64,000 nt of DNA from an uncultured Comamonadaceae bacterium (GCA_946482595.1 CAMLSD010000009.1:1-64000); one strand, 5' to 3'. Positions 37,825 through 46,125 are shown, numbered from the stretch's first letter. The notes: a model not told the origin generated them from the sequence alone. Translations and numbers: made by a program.

Positions 37825-38850
37825 TCAGTTCACGCCGGGCTGAAGAAGAAACGCTTCCGGCAGTTCAATGCCAGTCGCAAAGCCGGGGGGACGGCGGCCG
37901 ACGATTGAAGTCGGGCTTGGCTCGGGAATCGCCCGGTCCGCGGGCCGAAAGCGGACCTCACCCTTGATCGTGGCGCGCAGTCGGTCGAGACCTAGTTGGA
38001 CGTAGCCCGCATCGAGTTCCGCGCCGATGAAGTGACGCTTCTCGTGCAGCGCGGCGACCCCTGCTGAGGCCACACCGCAGAAGGGATCGAGCACCACATC
38101 GCTCTCCTTTGTCAGCGCGCGCACCAGCCGCTGCACCAGCCCCACCGGAAACTGGCACGGGTGGTCGGTCTTCTCCAGGTGATTGGCGTTAACGTTCGGG
38201 ATGTCCCACACGTCGCTCGGATTCTTGCCCGCCGGATTGCCGCTGGGCTGGCCCTTCTTCGGGCCATCGGTGTGTCGCTTGCCCGGGTACTTCTGGGGCA
38301 CTCGCACGGCGTCGAGATCGAACGTGTAGCCGTCGCCCTTGGTGTACCAAAGCACGGTTTCGTAGCGGCCGCTGAAGCGCGTCTGACAATGCAGGCCATG
38401 ACCGAAGGTCCACGCGATGCGGTTGCGCAGCTTCATGCCCTCGATCTTGCTCATGATCTCGTGGACTAAGAAGTCAAGCGGCGTGGTCACGCCATCGAGC
38501 ACATGGAAGCCCACCTGCCAACACAGGCTGCCGCCAGGCTTTAGAACGCGACAAACCTCCGGCAAGATCACCTTGTGGTTGGCGATGAAGTCGTCCAGAT
38601 TGTCGCGACGATTCTCATAAGCCTTGCCCATGCAATACGGCGGCGACGAAACAACCAGGTCCACAGACGACGCTGTTAGGCCCGTCAATAGCGATTCACA
38701 TTCACCCTCAAAAATAGCTGCCGACGCATGCGCATGTGGCCTCGCGAGCCACTCTCGGACGCCCCTGGACGACTTGTACGTCGCAACCTCGCCTACCTGT
38801 TGTACGTTCACAGAACTCTCCACATCGCAGGGATCATAGATCTGCGTCAA
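37825..38850 (-). CDS. Site-specific DNA methyltransferase, beta class (N4-C or N6-A)
   Basis: About 341 residues. Motif IV is SSPPYCMG (SPPY 69-72) and comes before motif I, DPFCGVASAGVAAL (DPFCG 255-259), the beta-class order. SPPY is typical of N4-cytosine enzymes but is also seen in N6-adenine ones. The region between them (about 175-230, rich in Lys/Gly/Pro) would be the target-recognition domain. The TTG at 38850 overlaps the upstream TGA as TTGA, suggesting coupling; a GTG at 38811 with GGAGAG just upstream is an alternative. Last gene of the operon; likely protects host DNA or marks self. Confidence 0.88.
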   Translation of the reverse strand: MTQIYDPCDVESSVNVQQVGEVATYKSSRGVREWLARPHAHASAAIFEGECESLLTGLTASSVDLVVSSPPYCMGKAYENRRDNLDDFIANHKVILPEVCRVLKPGGSLCWQVGFHVLDGVTTPLDFLVHEIMSKIEGMKLRNRIAWTFGHGLHCQTRFSGRYETVLWYTKGDGYTFDLDAVRVPQKYPGKRHTDGPKKGQPSGNPAGKNPSDVWDIPNVNANHLEKTDHPCQFPVGLVQRLVRALTKESDVVLDPFCGVASAGVAALHEKRHFIGAELDAGYVQLGLDRLRATIKGEVRFRPADRAIPEPSPTSIVGRRPPGFATGIELPEAFLLQPGVN

Positions 38851-39680
38851 AACCCATGCAACCGTTTCAGGCTGAGAGTCGCACTGTCCCAGCGCGCGTC
38901 ACCCTGATCGATAGGCATGTGCGGCTTCAGATCGCCCCAAGACAGTTCATGCAACCGCTCGGCATTCACGTCCCAGAAGTGCACAACGTAGGCCTCCTGG
39001 TGCCGGCAAGCGGTATCCCATTCGTTGCGCGTGATGATGAGCCGTAAAGGGCGCCCGCGGCAAGACTTCACCTCCACCAATTTCGGCACTGCGCGACCAT
39101 CGACCACGCGGCTGGAGAGGATGTCGTAGCCGGCCGAATTGTCGTCCAAGGCCACCCACTCCACCGCCGGCGCGCCAGGGATCTCGGCGCAGCGCGCCCG
39201 CTCCAGCTCGAAGGACAGCCGCTCGGCATGCCGGCCAGACTCGACCAACGGCAGGTTCGCGCTGGTGCGCGCCAGATTGGCCAAGCGGTCCAGGAAAGCC
39301 ACCGCCTCGACCGCTGGTTGGTCGTCAAAGGCGCCGGCACGCCGGAAGCATTCCCCAGCGTCAGCCGAGAGGACGTCCCGCAGCGCCCGCCGACCACGCG
39401 GTAGCGTTGACAACCATGCCGGCCGCAGCACGGCTTCGTGCTCAATCAGCGCCTGGTACGACGCGACGGCCGACTCCTTCGCCGGACCGACCGACTCCAG
39501 GAGGGCTTGGGCCTCCGCATAGTCGAGGCCGGCGGTGGCGTAGCTGACCTTCAAGCGTGCCACCGCCATGGCCACCGATTCGTGCGGCAACGCAGCCAGC
39601 TGCCGCGTCACTGCGCGCCAGCCCTCCACCGTGGAAGGCCGCAACCGGCTGGCACCCGTCGGGCTACTCGACGAGCGCAT
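38847..39680 (-). CDS. DUF3883-domain protein, probable PD-(D/E)XK-type nuclease
   Basis: A 277-residue protein. The N-terminal half (1-150) is mostly helical and unrecognised. The C-terminal part matches the DUF3883 pattern: DDNSAGYDILSSR, then KLVEVKSCRG and ITRNEWDTACRHQEAYVVHFWDV. The Asp in GYDI and Glu-Lys in EVK are the expected catalytic residues of a PD-(D/E)XK nuclease. The ATG at 39680 overlaps the helicase stop by 17 nt, and its own stop overlaps the methyltransferase start. Likely the nuclease arm of the cassette. Confidence 0.78.
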   Translation of the reverse strand: MRSSSSPTGASRLRPSTVEGWRAVTRQLAALPHESVAMAVARLKVSYATAGLDYAEAQALLESVGPAKESAVASYQALIEHEAVLRPAWLSTLPRGRRALRDVLSADAGECFRRAGAFDDQPAVEAVAFLDRLANLARTSANLPLVESGRHAERLSFELERARCAEIPGAPAVEWVALDDNSAGYDILSSRVVDGRAVPKLVEVKSCRGRPLRLIITRNEWDTACRHQEAYVVHFWDVNAERLHELSWGDLKPHMPIDQGDARWDSATLSLKRLHGF

Positions 39681-41562
39681 CGAGCTCTGGCGGCACGCGC
39701 CTCTCAATTTCCTCCAGCAAGTCCTGGATGTCTCGGATATCGATCGAGTCCTCCAGGTCGCTGCCGGAGGTCTCTTCGTCCAAGGCGAGCTCGTGCAGGT
39801 CCACGTCGCCGAGCATCTGTTCCAGTTGCCGGATCTTGACGCCAAGCCGCCGAGCGACAGACAAGTCGATGGAGCCCACATCCGCGGGCAGACGGTTCTG
39901 CAGGATGTGCACTCGCGTAATAGCGCCCTCGGGCAGCCCGAGGCGGTGTATGCGGTCGATCGATTGCAGGTAGTGCGTGGCGTTGTAGCTGCGATCGAGG
40001 TACACGGCGTCATGACAGACCATGTGCAGGCTCATACCTTCGGACGCGGCGGCCGGATTGGCCACCATCACCATGCAGCGAGGGTCCGTCTTGAACCGCC
40101 GGATCTGACCTTGCCGCGTGGTGTCGTCGTCCTCGTCACCGATGCCGGTACTCCCGTCGATCACGGCGGGCTCGAGCTCAGGCATCAAGGTGCGCAGTTG
40201 CTCGACCGTTGAGCGGAAGCTTGTCCAGACGAGCGTCTTGCGCCCCTCGGCGGCGAACTGGCGTACCAGCTCGACGGCCTTGAGCACCCGCGCCGAGGGG
40301 CCTTCCTCGATCACGGCTTGCAGCAGGGCACTGCGCTCGGCGTCGGCGGCGGCTTCGAAGTCCTGGGCCAATAGCAGAGGATTGACCGACGCCTGCAACA
40401 GCCGCATGACCGACCGCCGCGCCCGGATCAGGTTGAAGCCGCGGCGACCCTGCCGAAGCAGGCTCGCGTGGGCATGCACGTCGCTCTTGAGCACGGCATA
40501 AAACGCGAGGTGAGCATCGGTGAGCGTCACGGGCACTTCATGGCGCTCACGATCGCCCAGGTTCAGCTGCTGCTTCGTGGTGCGCACGTAGAGATTACCG
40601 AGAACCGAGCGTGGCGCTTCGCCGGCGGACACTCGGCCACCCAGGCCGGCGCCGGGCCAGAGGAAGTCGAGCTGCGACTGCATGTCCGCGGGCCGCTGAG
40701 GCATCGGCGTGCCGGTGAGGATATCGCGCCGCACGGCCAGATAGCCGAGTTTGAGCAGCACGGTGCCGCGTCGGGAGGCGGTGCCCGCTTTCATGCGGTG
40801 CGCTTCGTCGAGCACCAGGTGCACCCTGTGGCGCGACAGCAGATCTTCGATCTGCGACTCCACACGCACCAGTTGGTCGTAGGAGATCAGCATGCGCGGC
40901 GGATTTGTGCGCAGCAGCTCTGCAATGCGTGCCTCGCCACCGACCAGCTGGACAAAGGGCCGCCGCACCTGGCCTGGCGCATGTTCAGTCAGGCACTCGT
41001 CGATGACTTCTTCCCAGGCCACGAAGGCGTTGCGCGGCGCTACGACGAGCAGCCGGTCCACAACGGCTGGTGCCAGCAGGTGCAGCGCGAAAGTCACCGT
41101 TGTCTTGCCCGCGCCCGGCACCGAAAAGTTGGCGCCGTTCTCCAACGACAGCAGGCTGCGCAGATCGCGGGACTGGTAGTCCTTCAGGTCATGCTTCTCG
41201 CCGTCCCAGCCGAGTTCCTGCAGGCGGGCACGGACCTGCTCTTCGGTGAGATCCATGCGCACCGCGCCGGCCGCCTGGCGGACGGTCCGGTACTCGCGCA
41301 TGAACTGCTGGACGCGCTCACGCGATGAGTCGTCGGTCTCGAAGGTGAAGCCGAGCTGACGTTGCAGGCCGGCTGCGGCTCGCAGCACGTGCAGGGCATG
41401 CCGCCAGCCGATTTCGATACTCCGGTCGTTGATCCGCGCGGCTGGGTCGGCGTCCTGCGCATAGGCGCGCATCCGCACCCAGGTGCTGTAATTGATGCCC
41501 TCGCCACGCTCGAAAACGCCTTGCAGGCCACGCGCTTGATAGCGCAAGAGGATGGTGCCCAT
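39664..41562 (-). CDS. SNF2-type DEAH helicase/translocase
   Basis: A 632-residue superfamily-2 ATPase. Walker A is VPGAGKTT (148-155), the DEAH box is LDEAHRMK (251-258), motif III is TGTPMPQ (283-289), and the C-terminal lobe has LVWTSFRSTVEQL, NPAAASEGMSLHM and motif VI SIDRIHRLG. This is the SNF2/RapA pattern, a double-strand DNA translocase rather than a strand-separating helicase. The 130-residue N-terminal domain has no motif I recognise, and the acidic C-terminal tail (about 590-632) may bind partners. It lies 4 nt after the ParB-like gene. Confidence 0.9.
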   Translation of the reverse strand: MGTILLRYQARGLQGVFERGEGINYSTWVRMRAYAQDADPAARINDRSIEIGWRHALHVLRAAAGLQRQLGFTFETDDSSRERVQQFMREYRTVRQAAGAVRMDLTEEQVRARLQELGWDGEKHDLKDYQSRDLRSLLSLENGANFSVPGAGKTTVTFALHLLAPAVVDRLLVVAPRNAFVAWEEVIDECLTEHAPGQVRRPFVQLVGGEARIAELLRTNPPRMLISYDQLVRVESQIEDLLSRHRVHLVLDEAHRMKAGTASRRGTVLLKLGYLAVRRDILTGTPMPQRPADMQSQLDFLWPGAGLGGRVSAGEAPRSVLGNLYVRTTKQQLNLGDRERHEVPVTLTDAHLAFYAVLKSDVHAHASLLRQGRRGFNLIRARRSVMRLLQASVNPLLLAQDFEAAADAERSALLQAVIEEGPSARVLKAVELVRQFAAEGRKTLVWTSFRSTVEQLRTLMPELEPAVIDGSTGIGDEDDDTTRQGQIRRFKTDPRCMVMVANPAAASEGMSLHMVCHDAVYLDRSYNATHYLQSIDRIHRLGLPEGAITRVHILQNRLPADVGSIDLSVARRLGVKIRQLEQMLGDVDLHELALDEETSGSDLEDSIDIRDIQDLLEEIERRVPPELDALVE

Positions 41563-41566
41563 GGCG

Positions 41567-42916
41567 TCACTTCCTTGCCTGGCGAGTGTCGATCTCCTGA
41601 ATCAGCGCTTCGCACTGCGTCACGCATCCCGCCAGGACCGTGCGCAACTCCGAGAAGGTCGACTCGCTGGCGTAGCGCAGGTTGATCGCGGTGAGCTTCT
41701 GCTGGGCGGCCTTCGCAAACTTCAGCGCGGCCAAGTCTTTGCGCTTGCCCTGCTCGCCGACGATGACCGAGACCTCTTCTACCTGCTTGGCCGCATTCTC
41801 TCGAACCTGGTCGTCCTCGCCCAGTTCCTCGATGTAGCGCAGCAGTGCCGAGTAGTCTTTCTGGCCGGCCACCGGCGCCGGGTCGTCGAAATCAATCTCG
41901 AGGTTACCCGCGGGCTGCTCCGGCGCCTGGTTCAGGTCCACTCCCCAGACACCAGCGATGTGGTCCAGGAACAGCTCGGGATTGCCTTCAATGTTGTTGA
42001 TCAGTTCATAGGCACGAGACTCGATCTTGTCGCGCTTCTCGACGAGCAGAAAGTCGAATCGGCGCGTAACTTCGCGTAGGACCGGGTTGTCAGTCTTCGC
42101 CAGGTTGCGGATCGCAATCTGCTTGAAAGCCTGTTCCGTTTCATTCAGCGCGCTGTAGTCGCGCGGCCGGTTCAGGTGCTCTGCCAGGTAAAGATCGGCG
42201 CCCTCGATCATCTTGATCGACCGACGGATATCCTCCGGATCGCGATTCATCATGCCTGCGATGCGGTCGTCCGAGTAGTCGCGAGCCTTCAAGGCACGCG
42301 CAGCCAGAGCGACAGAAGTCCAGTCGTACGGTAGCTTGGTGTCGGGCTGCATCTGCAGCTCGATCTCCAGCGCCACGATGTCCTCTTCTGTGGCGGAGGC
42401 CGGCAGCACGGCACAGGAGACGTGCCTGAAGCCGGTGAAGGCTTGGTGTTCGGAACTCGCCAGCAGTTCGCGCATGGCGGCCAGCCGGCGGTTGCCGTTC
42501 ACGACGACACCATCGGCCGAGATGATGAGTTCGTCGGTCTGCTCCTTCACGCGCCGCAGCTCGTCGTAGATCGGGATGATCGATTCGCCGCTGCCGGTCT
42601 GGGAGAGCTTGAACAGTATCTCGTGCTGCGCCGCCTGCGCGCTGACGTCTTCCCGATGCGACGGGTCGAACAGGTCGTCCGGCACCTTGCCTGCGGCCAC
42701 TTGGCTGAACTGGTCGCTCAGCGTGCGGAAGTTCTCCAGCCGATAGAGCAGGTGGTCAATGCTCATCTGGATGATCGCCAGAGGCTCGCGGCCACCGCGG
42801 AACTTTGGCTCGGGCTTGACACGGCTGAGCTTGCACGCCTCGGCCGCCCGCTCTTCGATTTGCTGCTTGCGGGTGGTGCTGTCGATCAGATTGAACTTGT
42901 ACTTGCTGGCGGCCAT
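41567..42916 (-). CDS. ParB/Srx-fold protein with HTH, cassette first gene
   Basis: A 449-residue soluble protein. Around residues 137-150, VVVNGNRRLAAMRE corresponds to the ParB-box GxxRxxA loop that binds nucleotide in ParB/Srx proteins. A following helical domain contains a probable helix-turn-helix, YSDDRIAGMMNRDPEDIRRSIKMI (214-237), as in KorB-like ParB proteins. The C-terminal 130 residues are helical and acidic. It opens the four-gene operon and has GGGAG before the ATG. No parA gene is nearby, so plasmid partition is unlikely; a DNA-binding regulator or nucleotide-dependent sensor of the system is more likely. Confidence 0.75.
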   Translation of the reverse strand: MAASKYKFNLIDSTTRKQQIEERAAEACKLSRVKPEPKFRGGREPLAIIQMSIDHLLYRLENFRTLSDQFSQVAAGKVPDDLFDPSHREDVSAQAAQHEILFKLSQTGSGESIIPIYDELRRVKEQTDELIISADGVVVNGNRRLAAMRELLASSEHQAFTGFRHVSCAVLPASATEEDIVALEIELQMQPDTKLPYDWTSVALAARALKARDYSDDRIAGMMNRDPEDIRRSIKMIEGADLYLAEHLNRPRDYSALNETEQAFKQIAIRNLAKTDNPVLREVTRRFDFLLVEKRDKIESRAYELINNIEGNPELFLDHIAGVWGVDLNQAPEQPAGNLEIDFDDPAPVAGQKDYSALLRYIEELGEDDQVRENAAKQVEEVSVIVGEQGKRKDLAALKFAKAAQQKLTAINLRYASESTFSELRTVLAGCVTQCEALIQEIDTRQARK

Positions 42917-43527
42917 CGCCTAGGCTCCCTGAAATGGTTGGCACCTTCACCCACCGAGAAGAGGCGGGCGCGTGTTGCTGTGGCGATGAGCAACACCACG
43001 GGCTAGCCCGACGACATGGAACAGCACATCGCAACGCGCGTAGATTATCCGAACAACCGGTTACGCAGCATACGCTTGCAGGGAAGGTCCTCCGCCTCAG
43101 GCACTTTGCGCTCGCTGCAACAGCACCTGCGCCTTCCGTTTCGGGGTGCCAGATGGAACCATTGACATGCCAGTCCTCCGTCCTGCGGGCAGGGCACACG
43201 GCCGCCGCACGCTTACGCATGCAATGCCGCGAGGGTGCCCAACGTATAGAACCTGACGGATGATGTACGCGCTATAAGCAAGAGCTCAGGACCACTTCAG
43301 TGTTCAGGACCGTCAAGCCTGCAACCGCAGGCCGCAGCGGAGCGCAGCCGAAGGCGAGCACCGAACGGGCGAGGATTGCACCCGCAGGGCTCAGGCTTGA
43401 CGGGCACGAACCTCACACGCTCCCGGCGTATGCCGCGCGGCGAGCGCTTCACTTATTCTGTTGGTCAGACAATGACGTGCCGCAAGGTCATCGTTCTGCG
43501 CGGGGCCGGCTGGCTTACGCGTCCAAC
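42917..43527. other. Non-coding stretch upstream of the cassette operon
   Basis: About 610 nt between the divergently placed ParB-like gene and the small ORFs. No open frame here has consistent coding character. It must contain the cassette promoter, which I cannot place confidently. At 43310-43403 it holds the structured inverted-repeat element described separately. Confidence 0.55.
43310..43403. repeat. 94-nt structured element with 12-bp terminal inverted repeat
   Basis: ccgtcaagcctg (43310-43321) and caggcttgacgg (43392-43403) are perfect inverted repeats enclosing 70 nt. Inside the left end, gcctgc (43317-43322) can alternatively pair with gcaggc (43327-43332). The interior is GC-rich and can fold further. 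Candidates are a non-coding RNA, a recombination site or a small non-autonomous repeat. It lacks integron attC core sequences. Confidence 0.55.
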
Positions 43528-43767
43528 ATGGGGAGCGAATATGGAAAAGTGACCAGGCCGCGTATGGCCGAACTGCTAGCAGCGATGACGGCAAAGGAGC
43601 GCCAAACGCCGCCACCTGAGGATGAAGCAGATGCTTGGGTGCTCGTGTACCGCGATGTCGACGACGAACATGGGATCACCGTCCGTCGGGGCATCTCGTG
43701 CTGGCTCCCGAAAGCGGAGTACGACGAGTGGACAAGCCTGCGATTCCCGATACGGAGCCACCCATGA
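43528..43767 (+). CDS. Small island protein, unknown (79 aa)
   Basis: A 79-residue acidic/basic protein. After a short start (GKVTRPRMAELLAAMTAKERQ) it reads EADAWVLVYRDVDDEHGITVRRGISCWLPKAEYDEWTSL, which looks like a compact alpha/beta domain. I do not recognise it. Its stop overlaps the next start as ATGA. The start codon is uncertain; GTG at 43549 or ATG at 43564 would also serve. The open frame extends upstream into the structured element without coding character. Confidence 0.5.
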   Translation: MGSEYGKVTRPRMAELLAAMTAKERQTPPPEDEADAWVLVYRDVDDEHGITVRRGISCWLPKAEYDEWTSLRFPIRSHP

Positions 43768-43952
43768 GCAAACCCGAAGGTTCTGTCGATCCGTTCGGGC
43801 ACCCGGAAGCCAGCGAGCACGCCGACTCGATCTACTACGCCGACCTGTTTCTCATCAACGGCCGAGCCTGGATGATCACAGGCACCGAAAAGAGCGCCGC
43901 AGGGCGATTGGCATCGAACCGAGACCAGGCGAACGACAAAGCGCGAGACTGA
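43764..43952 (+). CDS. Small island protein, unknown (62 aa)
   Basis: A 62-residue hydrophilic protein: MSKPEGSVDPFGHPEASEHA, then DSIYYADLFLINGRAWMITG and a charged tail. GGAG lies upstream of the ATG, which overlaps the previous stop by 4 nt. The ATGA overlap and ribosome site support a real two-gene operon. The family is unknown. It ends 24 nt before the tRNA 3' end, at the extreme right of the island. Confidence 0.5.
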   Translation: MSKPEGSVDPFGHPEASEHADSIYYADLFLINGRAWMITGTEKSAAGRLASNRDQANDKARD

Positions 43953-43976
43953 AGTGCCCTAAGTGCTTGATTTGAT

Positions 43977-44024
43977 TGGTAGGCCGTGTTGGACTTGAAC
44001 CAACGACCAAAGGATTATGAGTCC
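43977..44024 (-). repeat. Right attachment-like repeat within tRNA-Ile(CAT)
   Basis: The 3' 48 bp of the tRNA gene, repeated at 35731-35778 with five mismatches. The perfect core is 43989-44014. This copy is the functional one. Confidence 0.8.
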
Positions 44025-44053
44025 TCTGCTCTAACCAACTGAGCTAACGGCCC
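43977..44053 (-). tRNA. tRNA-Ile (anticodon CAT, to be modified to lysidine)
   Basis: A 77-nt gene with encoded CCA (43977-43979) and a 7-bp acceptor stem gggccgt/acggcct. The D-arm is gctc/gagc, the anticodon loop is ctcataa, and the T-arm is gttgg-ttcaagt-ccaac. The anticodon reads CAT. The sequence around it (actcataatc, ttggtcg, tggttcaagtcca) matches the minor isoleucine tRNA rather than elongator or initiator Met. TilS would convert C34 to lysidine to read AUA. Its 3' 48 bp form the right boundary of the island, so integration regenerated an intact gene. Confidence 0.9.
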
Positions 44054-44086
44054 CCGGGGAACCGCAGATTGTAGGGCGCGGCTGGG

Positions 44087-45106
44087 CTACTTCTGGCTCA
44101 GCGCGTTGGACACCAGGCGCGAGGTGATGTCGACGATCTGGATCATGCGGTCGTAGGCCATGCGGGTGGGGCCGATGACGCCCAGGGTGCCGACGACCTG
44201 GCCGTCGACCTCGTAGGGGGCGGAGACGACCGACAGCTCCTCGTAGGGGACGACCTGGCTTTCGCCGCCGATGTAGATGCGCACGCCTTCGGCCCGGCTG
44301 GAGACGTCGAGCAGGCGCATCAGCTGGGTCTTGTGCTCGAAGAGGTCGAACAGCTTGCGCAGCGAGCCGAGGTCGTTCGAGAAGTCCTGCACCGTCAGCA
44401 GGTTGCGCTCGCCCGACACCACCAGCTGGTCCTGGCTGTCGGCCATGGCTTCGCTGCCGGCCTGCACCGCGGCCTGCATCAGGGTGGCGATCTCGCCGCG
44501 CAGGGCGTCGATCTCGCCCTTCAGGCGGTTGCGCACGTCTTCGATGCTCAGGCCGGCGTAGTGGGTATTGAGGTAGTTGGTGGCCTCGATCAGCTGGGCC
44601 TGGGTGTAGTTGTGCTCGGTGAAGATCACCCGGTTCTGCACGTCGCCGTCGGGCGAGACCAAGATCACCAGCACCCGCCGGTCGGACAGACGCAGGAACT
44701 CGATGTGATGGAACACCGACGGCTTGCGCGGCGCGGTGATCACGCCGACAAACTGCGACAGGTTGGACAGCAGGTGGGCCGCGTTGGCGATCACGCGCTG
44801 GGGCTGGTCGGGCTGGAGCTGGCCGGTGACGTCGGTGCCTGCCTGGGTGAGGTCGAGCGGGCGGGCGGTGAGCATGGTGTCGACGAACACCCGGTAGCCG
44901 CGTGCCGTGGGCACCCGCCCGGCCGAGGTGTGGGGGCTGGCGATCAGGCCCAGCTCTTCGAGGTCGGCCATGACGTTGCGGATCGTGGCGGGCGACAGCT
45001 CCAGGCCGGAGGCCTTGGACAGGGTGCGCGAACCCACGGGCTGGCCGTCCGCGATATAGCGTTCGACCAGCGCTTTCAGCAGCATCTTGGAGCGATCGTC
45101 CAGCAT
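44087..45106 (-). CDS. hrcA: Heat-inducible transcription repressor HrcA
   Basis: A 339-residue repressor of class I heat-shock genes. The N-terminal winged helix (about 1-80) contains [32 protein letters not shown] and the wing segment [18 protein letters not shown]. The GAF-like C-terminal domain carries [23 protein letters not shown]. In other bacteria it binds CIRCE elements upstream of groES/groEL, folded by GroEL. No CIRCE (TTAGCACTC/GAGTGCTAA) is present in this gene's own promoter. It is divergent from nadK. A TACAAT lies 8 nt before the ATG with no ribosome site, suggesting a leaderless or very short leader mRNA. Confidence 0.96.
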   Translation of the reverse strand: MLDDRSKMLLKALVERYIADGQPVGSRTLSKASGLELSPATIRNVMADLEELGLIASPHTSAGRVPTARGYRVFVDTMLTARPLDLTQAGTDVTGQLQPDQPQRVIANAAHLLSNLSQFVGVITAPRKPSVFHHIEFLRLSDRRVLVILVSPDGDVQNRVIFTEHNYTQAQLIEATNYLNTHYAGLSIEDVRNRLKGEIDALRGEIATLMQAAVQAGSEAMADSQDQLVVSGERNLLTVQDFSNDLGSLRKLFDLFEHKTQLMRLLDVSSRAEGVRIYIGGESQVVPYEELSVVSAPYEVDGQVVGTLGVIGPTRMAYDRMIQIVDITSRLVSNALSQK

Positions 45107-45197
45107 GTAACGATTGTAGGGGCGAGCCGGCGCAGGTGGCTTGTGGCGCAGTGCTCACACCCACTCGATTTCCCTCGGTGGCGCAGGCGCTATCGTC

Positions 45198-45224
45198 ATC
45201 GTGACGGCCTGGGGGCTGTGCTCT
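45198..45224 (+). promoter_or_regulatory. Possible nadK promoter
   Basis: gtgacg, a 15-nt spacer and tctaat preceded by tgtgc lie just before the nadK ATG at 45235. The spacing is short, so the call is tentative. If it is used, the nadK transcript would have almost no leader. Confidence 0.3.
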
Positions 45225-45234
45225 AATCGCGCCC

Positions 45235-46125
45235 ATGCGGTCCCGCTTCCGTCACGTTGCGCTCATCGGCAAGTACCAGGCCCACGGCATTCGTCGGGTC
45301 CTGGACGACATTGCGCAGTTCATGGTGCGCCAGGGCGCCGAGGTCACGATCGAGGAAGCCACCGCCCAGAACACCGGTCTGGCCGGCTACCCGACGCTCG
45401 ATGTGGCCGGCGTGGGCCGCGACTGCGACCTGGCCGTGGTGGTGGGTGGCGACGGCACGATGCTGCACATTGCCCGCGAGCTGGCGCGCTATAGCATCCC
45501 GCTGATCGGCATCAACCAGGGCCGCCTGGGTTTCATCACCGACATCCCGATCAACGACGTCCACGAAGTGCTGGGCCCGATGCTGGCCGGGGACTATGAA
45601 GAAGAGCACCGCAGCATGTTCGAGGGCTGCGTGGTGCGGCACGGCGCCGACGGCGACGAGGTCATCTTCGAGGCCCTGGCGATGAACGACGTGGTCGTCA
45701 GCCGGGGTGCCACCTCGGGCATGGTCGAGCTGAAGGTCGAGATCCAGGGCCAGTTCGTGGCCAACCAGCGTGCCGACGGCCTGATCATCGCGTCGCCCAC
45801 CGGGTCCACGGCCTATGCGCTGTCGGCGGGCGGGCCGATCCTGCACCCGGGCATCAAGGGCTGGGTGCTGGTGCCGATCGCACCGCACACGCTGTCCAAC
45901 CGGCCGATCGTGCTGCCTGACGTGAGCGAGATCACGGTGGAGATCGTCTCGGGCCGCGACGCCAGCGTGAACTTCGACATGCAGTCGCTGGCCTCGCTGC
46001 TGCACGGCGACCGCATTCGTGTGCGGCGCTCGGCGCACCAGGTGCGCTTCCTGCATCCGCGCGGGTGGAGCTATTACGCCACCTTGCGCAAGAAACTCCA
46101 TTGGAACGAAGGGGTGGGGGGCTGA
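45235..46125 (+). CDS. nadK: NAD kinase
   Basis: A 296-residue ATP-NAD kinase that makes NADP from NAD. The family motif GGDGT is at 71-75 ([13 protein letters not shown]). The NAD-binding Asn-Asp is in [10 protein letters not shown], and the glycine-rich [16 protein letters not shown] segment follows. Length is normal. The stop shares one base with the recN start (TGATG), giving a nadK-recN-rapZ operon as in other Burkholderiales. Confidence 0.96.
   Translation: MRSRFRHVALIGKYQAHGIRRVLDDIAQFMVRQGAEVTIEEATAQNTGLAGYPTLDVAGVGRDCDLAVVVGGDGTMLHIARELARYSIPLIGINQGRLGFITDIPINDVHEVLGPMLAGDYEEEHRSMFEGCVVRHGADGDEVIFEALAMNDVVVSRGATSGMVELKVEIQGQFVANQRADGLIIASPTGSTAYALSAGGPILHPGIKGWVLVPIAPHTLSNRPIVLPDVSEITVEIVSGRDASVNFDMQSLASLLHGDRIRVRRSAHQVRFLHPRGWSYYATLRKKLHWNEGVGG

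Larger units (their letters stand above)
35731..43976. mobile_element. Genomic island at tRNA-Ile(CAT) carrying a defence-like cassette
   Basis: About 8.2 kb between the direct repeats at 35731-35778 and 43977-44024. GC content is visibly lower and codon use less biased than in the flanking genes. The cargo is a DGQHR-domain gene, a convergent four-gene operon (ParB-like, SNF2 helicase, DUF3883, DNA methyltransferase) and two tiny ORFs. No integrase, transposase or conjugation gene is visible, so the element is either a remnant or mobilised in trans. Confidence 0.75.

Noticed and set aside
41567..42916. Plasmid partition locus because of the ParB-like protein
   Set aside because: There is no parA ATPase or parS-like repeat nearby, and the gene is coupled to helicase, nuclease and methyltransferase genes.
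43310..43403. Integron attC site
   Set aside because: It has terminal inverted repeats of suitable length, but no GTTRRRY/RYYYAAC core sites and no integron integrase or cassette array.
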